Source: Prosopocoilus inquinatus (lineage: Eukaryota > Arthropoda > Insecta > Coleoptera > Lucanidae). From it: a stretch of DNA of 64,000 bases. The position numbers and the translations under genes were made by a program. Positions 1-10,015 of the stretch are shown in pieces. The notes under the pieces are model-generated. The model was not told the origin of the DNA and did no database searches. It saw nothing but the letters and a program-made list of their open reading frames with translations. Within the stretch, counting starts at the first letter, position 1; the number at the start of each line of letters is the position of its first letter. Location: the NCBI GenBank assembly GCA_036172665.1, contig CM069876.1, forward strand, positions 35,433,001 through 35,497,000, given 5' to 3'.

Positions 1-73
1 ATTGAGATTAACAATAACAATGAGAGCGAAAACAAAATTATGGTACAGAACATACAAAAGATTCTCTCTGTAT

Positions 74-97
74 TATGTATGTATGTATGTATGTATG
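74..97. repeat. (TATG)6 microsatellite
   Basis: Six perfect TATG tetranucleotides. Ordinary simple repeat. Confidence 0.95.
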
Positions 98-542
98 AAG
101 ACGGAATTTTCTACATACATTTAAAGCTTTCGTTAGTTGCTAATGTTTTCTAGGAAAACAATTGGCTTTTATCCAGGGTTGGGAAGTTACGCGTAAACAA
201 TGCGTAATTTATGCTGTAAATGTAAAAAAATTAAATAAATTTAAAACTCAAAATATCACAGTTAATGTCACTTCTGCCGATGATATTTTTATAATGTAAT
301 GTATAACGAGTAACGGTTGCCACATTTAAAAAAAAAATCATTTTCCAAACTAATTTTACTTTCGGCTTTTACACCAAATTCAACTCGCCTGTTTTATTGT
401 TTAATAATAATTGCAGTTTGGCAGTTGCGTTTGTTGACATGGGTTCTTTGCACCGACGCGAAGCGGCTGAATTTACTAAGGCCAAGAAACGACCGCGGAC
501 GAACGCGTGATAAACAAATTCCTAAGATGAATCCGACGCACA

Positions 543-640
543 GTAAAGAATTCTTAGGTAGCAGCGCGGGCGTTCGAAACGTGCATGCAACTTCCAGAAA
601 TATTTTAATGTTATCTCATGGTCAAGGATTAAACACCATC
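543..640 (+). repeat. Dispersed repeat, copy 1 (inverted partner at 41663-41770)
   Basis: About 100 bp, centred on a GC-rich core around 557-575, recurs in reverse complement at 41663-41770. Both copies continue through the same ATGTTATCTCATG and GGATTAAACACC stretches. Family unknown. The open frame over 317-670 crosses this repeat and resembles nothing I know, so I do not call a gene. Confidence 0.7.
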
Positions 641-778
641 TTTTATGCGGAACGTAGATTTTTATTCTAGCTCGGTTTCATATCGTGACATGAGGACACT
701 CTTATTTCGTGACAAGGTGGAGGCGGCCTTATATCGTGACTTAGTGGAAGCGTTTCGTAACACAGTGAAGTGTTAAAC

Positions 779-1522
779 TATCCAACTGAACTAAAATAGT
801 AAAGGAGACTGTGGTTTAAGAAATAATTGAAATTAATTTCCGCCCACAATAATTTTATATCCGTAGATACATATTTCAGTACGCTACCAACTTAAAAGCA
901 CTTAAAAAGATCTAAAAACAACCTAGTTATCCTAATAAAATCATAAAAATATGAACCATATGAAAAAAGAGTAAGTGGGTGAGTTTATACCAGACACGAT
1001 TGGTCTCACCGATTTACCTGCCTTGTGTGTTTTGGAAAGGACATACAATTTGAGTACAGTGGGGTTAGATACATCAATCTTGAATTTATTCTGTTTAATA
1101 ATAAGATTGGGACATTTTAATCGTGTCTTTGACAGCTTTAATTAACTTTGGCGACGAGTTTCGGGCTAATTTGCCAAAGTTAATTAAAGCTCTCAAAGAC
1201 ACGATTAAAGAATGTCTCAATCTTATTACTAAACAGAATAAATTCAAGATTGATGTATTTAACCCACTGTACCCAATTTATATGTCCTTCCCAAAATACA
1301 CAAGGTAGGTAAATCGTGTCCGGTATAAACTCACCCACTTACTCTCTTTCCAAATGGTTCACATTTTTATGATTTTTATTAGGATGATTAGGTTGTTTTT
1401 AGATCTTTTTTAAGTGATTTTAAGTTGGTAGCGTACTGAAGATGGCAGCTTAGCTGCGGAAATACGTATCTACGGTTATGAAATTATTGTGCACGGAGAT
1501 TAATTTCAATTATCCAACTGAA
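779..1522 (+). mobile_element. Foldback insertion with 12-bp target duplication, Penelope-like (copy 1)
   Basis: A 720-bp insert (791-1510) is flanked by the 12-bp direct repeat TATCCAACTGAA (779-790 and 1511-1522). Most of the insert folds on itself: about 830-1150 pairs with about 1160-1510. The left end carries GGAGACTGTGGTTT, also found at the left end of the insert at 6333-6534. A hammerhead-like motif sits in the right arm; the matching spot in the left arm (about 866-882) has the flanking sequence but lacks the stem-II segment. Long, variable target duplications point to target-primed reverse transcription, and Penelope-like elements are known to carry hammerhead motifs and inverted pieces. 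No reverse transcriptase is present, so the family is inferred. Confidence 0.6.
1432..1474 (+). ncRNA. Hammerhead-ribozyme-like motif (copy 1)
   Basis: Parts in order: stem I strand CGTA (1432-1435); core CTGAAGA (1436-1442, fits CUGANGA); stem II GCAGC/GCTGC with loop TTA (1445-1457); core GAAA (1459-1462); a short palindromic stem III ATA-CG-TAT (1462-1469); C at the expected cleavage position (1470); stem I return TACG (1471-1474). Departures from the consensus are one extra T after the first core block and a G-G opposition at the base of stem II. It fits a minimal type I arrangement like those reported for Penelope-like elements. Cleavage activity is not shown. Confidence 0.45.
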
Positions 1523-1918
1523 ATTAGTTTAACGTGTTATTATGTTTTTCATGTAAGAAATTAACTCTTGTGTATCCAAATGCTACGGCTTTTGCTTTAA
1601 AAGACCTTTGAGAGGCCCTGAAGAGGGAATAATTGAATAACTTCTTCCATTGACTGCGTTCCTGTACATACAATTATTTTTTTTAAGCTCGCAATCGTTA
1701 TGAGTAGGACTTTTCGTATCTGTACTGTTCTTTAGAAATGGAAAATCAAAAATACGATGAGTATTAAAACGTTAAATTATGAAAATATACGGGGTGATTA
1801 GAGCCCAACGGGAAATATTTTAAAGACGTGTTTGGTAACCATCCAAATTACGTAACATACGCGTAAGTTAAAATATTAAAGTACAATTTTCATTTCCTAC
1901 AAACATAATTAGTCTTCA
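1523..1918. other. Unassigned AT-rich sequence
   Basis: No open frame, repeat or hairpin recognised. Confidence 0.5.
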
Positions 1919-2423
1919 TTAGTGATATAAGTTCCTTAAATGACATCGGTCATGACAGTGGTCACAATAAAAATGACGGTCACGTCACAATGACCCTGTG
2001 AACTATACATGACCTTCATTTTAATAAATGACCGTCATTTTAATAAATGACAGTCACATGTATATACAAATAGGCATATGTGCGTGTGTACTGCTGTTGG
2101 AAAAACACTTCACGTAAAATAAAAATATAAGGTCCTTCAGTGGTTATAGCTATATCCTCACAAAAAAAAGAGATGCAGTCAAGTTCAGATACAGCCATTT
2201 TTATTACGACATTTCTTAAGATTCTTTTTTTTAAGTAAATACCTGTTTATTCTTCAATCTTATTGTTCTTAATGTTTATAGTTACTTGTTTATGGATTTT
2301 TTTTTAATTCTGGTAGATAGCCAACGGGGTATTAAGTCATCAACTGGTGTCGAATTGTATCCGTCGCACTGAAGGAGTACCTGAAGTGAATACCGACCAT
2401 TCCAGAGAATTAATTCGAGCATC

Positions 2424-2484
2424 GTTCGAACCAAAGACCTTGCGATTGCAAGGCCGCCTCCCTTACCACTTGGACAATTCTGAC
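2424..2484 (-). other. tRNA-like (Pol III box A/B) segment, unit 1
   Basis: On the minus strand: box A-like TGTCCAAGTGG, an anticodon-stem-like CCTTGCAATCGCAAGG, then box B-like TTGGTTCGAAC. The layout resembles a Leu/Ser-type tRNA head as found in tRNA-derived SINEs. The acceptor stem is not complete, so it is not a functional tRNA gene. Confidence 0.45.
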
Positions 2485-3355
2485 TTTGATAAATTTTAAT
2501 GATTGTTTAGATAGAAGGTTTTAATTACAGTTGCGAGTATGCTATACGTTATATGCCTTATCTGTAAACTGTAAGAATTTATGAAAATGTTTAAACAGCA
2601 GTTTTTCAATTGGAGTTCAACTTTAAGCTCCGCTTTAGTCCTATGGAAACAATAGTCCTCGTGCCTTTGTTGTTTTGATTTAAATTTCGTTTCGTAAAAA
2701 TTTGTATTTGTTTCATTAATATGCGGTTGATTATGACGACAAAATGACCGTCATTTATGGACTGTTGTAATCACGTTCATCCGCGTTTAGTTTTTCGGTA
2801 GACTCGCTTTGCTTTACGACGCGATTGGTTGTTGATTGTGAGAATCTGTGTGAAATTGTGCTCCAATTTTTATCTAAGCAGTCTGGCTGGAATGAATTAC
2901 GCTTTACGTGCCTGTTGAGGTGTTTTTTAAACATCTTTTTCCAACGGTTTGATGTAACTACGATCGTCCGCGTTCTGTTTCTCGATCGACTCACCTTGCT
3001 TTACTAAGCAGTCTGACTGGCATGAATTAAGCTCTACGTGTCTGTTGAGGTATTTTACAAGCATCTTTTCCGAACGGGTTGAGAGATTCATGAAATCTAA
3101 AGGTGTATGGTACGGTCATCTTTAAGCGTAAGCACGAGGTTACATTTTCTTTATTTATTTTTTAAGTAAATACCTGTTTATTCTTCAATTTTTACTGTTC
3201 TTAATGTTTATAGTTACTTGTTTATGAATTTTTTTTAAATCTGCTAGATAGCCAACGGGGTATTAAGTAATCAACTTGGTGTCGAATTGTATCCGTCGCA
3301 CTGAAGGAGTATTTGAAGTGAATACCGACCATTCCCGAGAATTAATTCGAGCATC

Positions 3356-3416
3356 GTTCGAACCAACGACCTTGCGATTGCAAGGCTGGTCCCCTTACCA
3401 CTTAGACCGTTCTGAC
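3356..3416 (-). other. tRNA-like segment, unit 2
   Basis: Second copy in the tandem unit. Box B-like GTTGGTTCGAAC is kept; the box A region has diverged. Confidence 0.4.
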
Positions 3417-4286
3417 TTTGATAAATTTTAATGATTGTTTAGGTAGAAGGTTTTAATTACAGTTGCGAGTATGCTATACGTTATATGCCTTATATGTAAA
3501 CTGTAAGAATTTATGAAAATGTTTAAAAAGCAGTTTTTCAATTGGAGTTCAACTTTAAGCTGCGCTTTAGTCCTATGGAAACAATAGTCCTCGTGCCTTT
3601 GTTGTTTTGATTTAAATTTCGATTCGTAAAAATTTGTATTTGCTTCATTAATATGCGATTGATTATGACGACAAAATGACCGTCATTTATGGACTGTTGT
3701 AATCACGTTCATCCGCGTTTTGTTTTTCGGTAGACTCGCTTTGCTTTACGACGCCAATGGTTGTTGATTGTGAGAATCTGTGTGAAATTGTGCTGCAAGT
3801 TTTATCTAAGCAGTCTGGCTGGAATGAATTACGCTTTACGTGACTATTGAGGTGTTTTTAAACATCTTTTTCCAATGGTTTGATGTAACTACGATCGTCC
3901 GCGTTCTGTTTCTCGATCGACTCACCTTGCTTTACTAAGCAGTCTGACTGGCATGAATTAAGCTCTGCGTGTCTGTTGAGGTGTTTTACAAGCATCTTTT
4001 GCGAACGGGTTGAGAGATTCATGAAATCTAAAGGTGTATGGTACGATCATCTTTAAGCGTAAGCACGAGGTTACATTTTCTTTATTTATTTTTTAAGTAA
4101 ATACCTGTTTATTCTTCAATTTTTATTGTTCTTAATGTTTATAGTTACTTGTTTATGATTTTTTTTTAATTTTGGTAGATAGCCAACGGGGTATTAAGTC
4201 ATCAACTTGGTGTCGAATTGTATCCGTCGCACTGAAGGAGTACCTGAAGTGAATACCGACCATTCCCGAGAATTAATTCGACCGTA

Positions 4287-4347
4287 GTTCGAACCAACGA
4301 CCTTGCAATTGCCAGGCTGGCTCCCTTACCACTTGGACAATTCTGAC
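4287..4347 (-). other. tRNA-like segment, unit 3
   Basis: Third copy, with box B GTTGGTTCGAAC and box A-like TGTCCAAGTGG both kept. Confidence 0.4.
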
Positions 4348-4697
4348 TTTGATAAATTTTAATGATTGTTTAGATAGAAGATTTTAATTACAGTTGCGAG
4401 TATGCTACTTGTTATGTGCCTTATCTGTAAACTGTAAGAATTTATGAAAATGTTGAAAGAGCAGTTTTTCAATTGGAGTTCAACTTTAAGCTCCGCTTTA
4501 GTCCTATGAAAACAATAGTCCTCGTGTCTAAGGGTATTACCTTTGTTGTTTTGATTTAAATTTCGTTTCGTAAAAAATTGTATTTATTTCATTAATATGC
4601 GATTGATTACGACGATAAAATGATCGTCATTTATACTTAAATGACCAAAATGACGCCACGTTTTTAAATGACCGTCATTTTAGATCACTAATCTTCA

Positions 4698-6143
4698 TTA
4701 ATTAATCCTATTTTGGGATGAAGTCTTAAGAGGCTTTCGCGTAGTGACTTGATAGTTGACGATATGCAGTGTGTCCCAGAAACCCGTTTACTTGCTTATT
4801 GACATTCGTGGATTTAATTAATTAATTATGGCTTTGATTACTTTAGCAGTTTAATTGGCAAAGACTTTTATTCTCAACCAAGCTCATTCATCCTACCATC
4901 CAGAAGAAATTTCAATTTATTTTTCTTATTTGTTTATTTATTATTTGGGGATGCGGCTATAAATTTAAAAATCGTCGTGGTTTATGAAAATTACAGGAAC
5001 CGAACCTGAAAAGAATCGAAACATTAATTGTGCGCGAACGTTATTTATCGTTAAATTTAGCTTCGATATCTTTCCTCTAAGAGATACGTTTCACGGCTAT
5101 TTACGATCTCTCGTTTCAAATTGTATGTATGTGCTTCATTCACAGTTTATTTGCGCTGGCTTCGAGATTATTTGCGTTCGCCTGAAACGCTGAGCGATCG
5201 AGAAGGCGCGCTCGCTCAAATCAAATTTATTCACTTTCGGATCGAATTTAACGCCGCCTGTGTAAATTTTCTCGGAGCAGAAATCGTGTAATAAGCGCGA
5301 GCTTAGATGTGACGCAGATTTTTTTGACATTTCCAGTGTACAACAGCAGACAAAAGTTGCGGAAGACACATTTTAAATGTTACAGTTAGGCCCGTAGGAC
5401 ATCACGTATGAAAATTTGCACAATTATGGAATGCAACATGGTATAATCTTGCATGGTGCCACACGGGCCTTAATTATAGAAAAATCTAGACTCGACTGGA
5501 AACATCGCGAAGCGACTGGGAATTAATAGATTATTGTCAAGCAGTTCATGTGTGTAGGTGGCCTATTTAACAGAATGTACCTATCACAATCACTTATTAC
5601 TCGTCTTATCTTGTTGCACAAATCAATCAGAAGACTTTGTTGCTGTCATATTTTTGTATAAGAAAAAAAACGAATCATATACAGGGTGTCTCCAGTGAGT
5701 GAGTCTCTATCTTAAATACAAACATTTCTATTATTGTCTGTAATAAGTGTTTTGTATTTCAGACAATTAGTTGTAAACAAAAAAGAATATGCTTTTAAGT
5801 TGCTGGTTTTTTGTTGTTGTAAATTGAATAATTAAGTTTGTAACATTGACTTAATGCAGTTAACGACAAATAACATTTTTTCAGCGTACAAAAACTATTT
5901 CGCTTCCCATTCCTACCATCATTTTCCGGCCGATTTATTGCACTTTTGTGTACCCGTATTAAGTTGACCCCATAAATCTGTATTGGCGTTCAGGATAAAC
6001 ACCCTGCCGATGATATCGCGAGAATAATGGCCGACAATAAGTCGACGTCTTAAAATCGCTTCGATGTTATAAAAGGTATTAAATTTCTAGTACCAATTCG
6101 TACTATACATTTATATTTTAATATATTTTTCCCCTAACTTTTT
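4698..6143. other. Unassigned sequence with one isolated transposon tip
   Basis: No gene recognised. The tip-like string ATACAGGGTGTCTCC lies near 5681; no matching partner was found, only a weak candidate near 5998. Open frames at 4984-5193 and 5136-5369 overlap each other on opposite strands and match no family I know. Confidence 0.4.
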
Positions 6144-6332
6144 TGTACAGGGTTAGTTTTATAAATGAGAACCCCCCTTTATTTGTTTTAATTATTAACA
6201 AATTCAAGAAACTAAAAATATGGGTTTACACGGTTTTCTACGCAGATTTTATTTGTGCTAAGCGTTCAGCAGTAGCCTCTTCTATATGCAGGGTGAGTAA
6301 AAGAAAATCATTTTTTAAATGGAACACCCTGT

Positions 6333-6534
6333 TAAAAATGTATTGGAGACTGTGGTTTGTAGTACAGAGAAATTGGATTTAACCTCCCAACCACAAAAAG
6401 TTTGTTTAAAAACTAGACACGTATTTCGGCAGCTATGCTCTATATATCTACTGAAGATGGCAGCCTAGCAGCCGAAATACGTATCTAGTTTTTAAACAAA
6501 CTTTTTGTGGTTAGGAGGTTGAATCCAATATTTT
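6333..6534 (+). mobile_element. Foldback insertion with 13-bp target duplication, Penelope-like (copy 2)
   Basis: A 202-bp insert in the left arm of the 6144-7109 foldback. The target TGGAACACCCTGT is duplicated exactly at 6320-6332 and 6535-6547. It opens with GGAGACTGTGGTTT, like the insert at 791, then forms a hairpin (about 6374-6432 with 6474-6527) with a hammerhead-like motif in the right arm. Arms differ from copy 1 apart from the leader and the motif. No coding capacity. Confidence 0.65.
6448..6488 (+). ncRNA. Hammerhead-ribozyme-like motif (copy 2)
   Basis: CTGAAGA (6451-6457), stem II GGCAGC/GCAGCC with loop CTA and one A-A opposition (6459-6473), GAAA (6474-6477), stem III ATA-CG-TAT, C at 6485, stem I CTA (6448-6450) with TAG (6486-6488). 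Stem I differs from copy 1 (CGTA/TACG) but still pairs, which supports a folded RNA. The single stem II mismatches of the two copies lie at different positions, implying a perfect 6-bp ancestor. Activity is not shown. Confidence 0.45.
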
Positions 6535-7149
6535 TGGAACACCCTGTATATTTGGACATATTTGGATTATCTGAATTATTCTGAATCCAAATATATATGC
6601 ATGTAGTGTGATTGGATCATTCGTTTTTGTGTTATCCGTCAAAAAATTGTAGGAGTTTTAAGGTAATGAGAAACAAAAACAAATCAAAATATTCTTAAAT
6701 ATCATTAAATGGCGTTTTTGCTTCTCGTTTAATAGACGTTTCCTAATAAATATCAAGCAGAAACGGTATTTAACAATATTCTAATTTATTTTTGTTTCGC
6801 ATTACCTTAAAACTCCTATAGTTTTTTGACGGATGACACAAAAACGAATGATCCAAATACACTATTTGCATATATACTTGGATTTAGAATAATTCAGAGA
6901 ATCCAAATACGTCGAAATATACAGGTGTTCCGTTTAAAAAATGAAAATTTTTTCGCTCACCCTGTATACAGAAGAGGCTACTACTGAACGGTTGGCATAA
7001 ATAAACTCGACGTAAAGAACCGTGTAAGGTCATATTTTCAGTTTCTAGAATTTGTTAATAATTAAAAAAACTAAAGGGGGGTTCTCATTTATAAAACTAA
7101 CTCTGTACATTTTGCTTTATACATTTTTTGGTTATTTAAGATTGCATTT

Positions 7150-7290
7150 CACCGTAACAGATTAATTTGAAAAAAGTACGAAGTGCTTGGATTCACTAAT
7201 AAACCGATAAACCGTGAATCCGAACACTTCGCACTTTTTTTTTAAATTTTGATTTCTTAAAATGTATTGTTATAGGTTAATCTGTCGGTA
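7150..7290. repeat. Small hairpin MITE-like repeat
   Basis: AGTACGAAGTGCTTGGATTCAC (about 7175-7196) pairs with a GTGAATCC...CACTTCGCACTTTT stretch (about 7214-7240), and outer AGATTAA/TTAATCT also pair. No target duplication seen. Confidence 0.55.
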
Positions 7291-7349
7291 CTTTTCGGCA
7301 AATACGCGTATACGTAGCTTGTTAACGCGCCGTTTGAAGTCAAGGCGTA

Positions 7350-7750
7350 TCATTGGTCTGCTGTAACCACGTTTTGTTTCTCGATCGACTTGATTTACTT
7401 TACGACGCGATGTGGCATACACGTACTTCGTTGATTGTGAGAATCTGTGTAAAATTGTGCTACAAGTTTTATCTAAGCTGGAATGAATTAAGCTTTACGT
7501 GTGTGTTGAGGTGTTTTTTAAACATCTTTTTCCAACGGTTTGATGTAACTACGATCGTCCGCGTTCTGTTTTTCGATCGACTCACCTTGCTTTCCTAAGC
7601 AGTCTGACTGGCATGAATTAAGCTCTACGTGTCTGTTGAGGTGTTTTACAAGCATCTTTTGCCAAAGGGTTGAGAGATTCGTGATATCTAAAGGTGTACG
7701 GTACGATCATCTTTAAGCGTAAGCACGAGGTTACATTTTCTTTATTTATT
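7350..7750 (+). repeat. Fragment of the 931-bp repeat unit
   Basis: Matches the 3' part of the unit at about 2750-3160 and 3680-4090, with an internal deletion, and ends at the same TTTCTTTATTTATT. It abuts the next foldback within about 20 bp. The open frame at 7353-7598 is a by-product. Confidence 0.85.
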
Positions 7751-7769
7751 TCCGATCCGTTTGTTTTAT

Positions 7770-7900
7770 TCTCGAACCGGACAGAAATATGAAAGGAAAA
7801 CACTCAACGTTTCGCTATAGATTTATAGCTCGTCAGGAGTGACGAAGCAGTATAGCGAAACGTTGAGTGTTTTCCCTTCATATTTTTGTCCGGTTCGAGA
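7770..7900. mobile_element. Short foldback with outward-facing hammerhead-like cores
   Basis: Left arm 7770-7819 and right arm 7851-7900 are near-perfect inverses with TCTCGAACCGGACAG tips; the loop is 7820-7850. Each arm ends in a GAAACGTTGAG block read outward. Compact foldbacks of this type are seen in Penelope-like terminal regions; the family is inferred only. Confidence 0.5.
7810..7836 (-). ncRNA. Hammerhead-like core (minus strand)
   Basis: The minus strand reads CTGACGA, then a perfect 6-bp stem GCTATA/TATAGC with loop AATC, then GAAA. These are the two hammerhead core blocks around a flush stem II. I could not form a stem III with an acceptable base at the cleavage site (the best pairing puts G there), so it is likely inactive or only part of the fold. 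Confidence 0.35.
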
Positions 7901-8541
7901 TTAAAAAATCTTTGTACTTACATTAGTTGAGTTACATAAATCGGGATTTTTTTTAAATGACACCTTATATTTTTTCTGAGTGATTCTTGTAAAGCGTGTT
8001 TTTATCTGTGCTACTGGACATAAAATTGTTTACAGTTTCATAAGAAAGTTTTTGAAAAAAATACCATGAAAGCAGTGGCGGCATTAAAGGTGGGCGGAAG
8101 AAAAAGTAAAATCTATGTAGGTAAAGTTTCTTCCTTTTGAATTTACGAGAAGAAAATGTTTCCCATTTGAAAATAGAAAGAAAAATTACTAATAATAAAA
8201 TTATAAATAATATTTCAGTAAAATATTAACCCCATCTACATATTTATTGACCAAAATAATAAAAAAATAAATGTGATTGTTCAAATTACAGTCCACCCCT
8301 GTTGGCACCTGACTGCGTTAATTTCTTGCAATTGCACAGAAATATTAATTTTTTGTAATTCAAATTTTTTTCTAGGTTATTGAAATTTGGTATATCTTCA
8401 TTTCAAACGGGAATCATTTTATCTTACTAAAATTTTCTCCTAAATTCAAAAGGAATACCACTTTTCCTATACAGATTCTATTTCTATTTTATTTAATTTT
8501 TGGTTCATCGTACGTATCGCGAAATCAATCTGGAGACACAC
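7901..8541. other. Unassigned AT-rich sequence
   Basis: No gene, hairpin or tandem repeat recognised. Confidence 0.5.
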
Positions 8542-9869
8542 TATACAGGGTGTCCCAACAGTGCGCTCTTGGGCTATATCTCGATAACCAGTGCAGATAC
8601 AAAAAAAGTTTCAGGATATTTTTCTTTTGAAATTTAGAGGTCTACAACATAAAATTATTTTCACCTATACAGGGTGAATCAAAACAGCGGTACTGAATGC
8701 AACTTTTTTATTTCAAATGGCACATACTATATATGATTTCAGATTTGAATTGCCCATAAAATTCTACACATTTTCTATGTACCATAATCTATGTTTAATT
8801 CTAACCGTTCTGAAGATATTTAAGATTTTATCTAAAAACTGTCGCTTGCAGCCATTATTTTATTTATTCATATTTTATTTATTTTTATCTTTAGAGAAAA
8901 GATTTTCGACACAGTTGTAGTTGGTACTTTAGCTTATTCTAAGACATTATTAAATGTATTTTTATAGTTACAGGGTGATCATGGTACTTAACAAAATATC
9001 GGAAATTTCAAAATGACATAAGTCAATTTTCTTAAATAGCATGCCCTATATTTTTATATTCTAAATTCTTCGTCTAATACAGTACTTTCGTTTTTGACAT
9101 GCATGTCTTATACCTATCTGCTATATTTTTTTAGAACCCTAGACCTGTATGAATTATTTGTTTTAAAGCTAGTAATTGTCTAAGATGGCCATGGAAAACA
9201 AACGAATCAGCTGACATTAATAATTAGTTTTCCTATTTTCCACAACGACCTTACACAATTCTACGTTTTAAAAGAAATAACTCAAATGGATATAAGGCTC
9301 TCGGAAAATATTGCAGATAGGTATAAAACATGCATGATAAAACGAAAGTACTGTATTAGACGAACAATTTAGGATATAAAAATATAGGGCATGCTGTTTA
9401 AGAAATTTGACTTACGTCATTTTGAAATTTCCAATATTTTGTTTAGTACCATGATCACCCTGTAACTATATAAATACATTTAATAGTGGCTTAGAATAAG
9501 CCAAAGTACCAACTACATCTATGTCGAAAATCTTTTCTCTAAAGATAAAAATAAATAAAATAATGGCTGCAAGCGACAGTTTTTAGATAAAATGTTAAAT
9601 ATCTTCAGAACGGTTAGAATTAGGCATTAGAATTAGTACATAGAAACTTAGTACATAGAAATTCAAATTTAATATCATATATAGAGTGTGCCCTTTGAAA
9701 TAAAAAAGTTGCATTCAGTACCGCTGTTTTGATTCACCTTGTATAGGTGAAAATAATTTTATGTCCTAAACATTTAAATTTTAAAATAAAAATGTCTTGA
9801 AACTTTTTTTATATCTGCAGTAGTTATCGAGATATAGCCCGAGAACGCACTGTTGGGACACCTTGTACA
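8542..9869. mobile_element. 1.3-kb foldback element, TATACAGGGTGTCCC tips
   Basis: Tips TATACAGGGTGTCCCAACAG (8542 on) and the inverse ending at 9869 begin arms of about 570 bp that pair almost throughout; the unpaired centre is about 9115-9310. Internal tip-like motifs (TACAGGGTGA near 8670 and 8970, with inverses near 9470 and 9740) suggest a build-up of MITE ends. A diverged relative of the right arm is at 62226-62418. Open frames inside are palindrome artefacts. Confidence 0.85.
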
Positions 9870-10015
9870 ACTTCCCACTTCACAGCGCTAAAATTTTCTA
9901 AACAAACGACAAAAGGCGGCAAAGTACTGATAATACAATAGAAATCAACAAAAACAAAAATCGGAATAAAAACGCTTATACTATATATTTTCGATGGTGG
10001 TCGAGAATTTGTCCA

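Larger units (their letters stand above)
2231..4640. repeat. 931-bp tandem repeat, about 2.6 copies
   Basis: Units start at 2231, 3162 and 4093, both full steps being 931 bp; the third copy stops near 4640. Each unit holds a minus-strand tRNA-like stretch, a MITE-like half (the CAACTTTAAGC...CCTATGGAAACAATA region, compare 57365-57400), and smaller repeats such as GCAGTCTGGCTGG/GCAGTCTGACTGG about 128 bp apart. Open frames at 2755-3007 sit on these repeats and are not genes. Another fragment lies at 7350-7750. Confidence 0.9.
1919..4691. mobile_element. Non-autonomous TIR element with internal 931-bp tandem repeats
   Basis: The ends are TTAGTGAT (1919-1926) and ATCACTAA (4684-4691), bounded by the direct repeat TCTTCA (1913-1918 and 4692-4697). 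Both subterminal regions (about 1940-2060 and 4615-4682) are packed with TGAC/GTCA motifs, including the near-palindrome AAATGACCGTCATTT. The interior is two full and one partial copy of a 931-bp unit. No transposase is present. The exact target-duplication length is ambiguous because flank and tip share bases, so I do not assign a superfamily. Confidence 0.6.
6144..7109. mobile_element. Foldback element with TGTACAGGGTTAG tips
   Basis: Left tip TGTACAGGGTTAG (6144 on) and right tip CTAACTCTGTACA (ending 7109) start arms that pair nearly base for base to a centre near 6725, once the 6333-6547 insertion and duplicate are removed. The palindrome includes smaller CAGGGTGAG and GGAACACCCTGT tip motifs, which suggests stacked MITE ends. 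No coding sequence. Confidence 0.8.
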
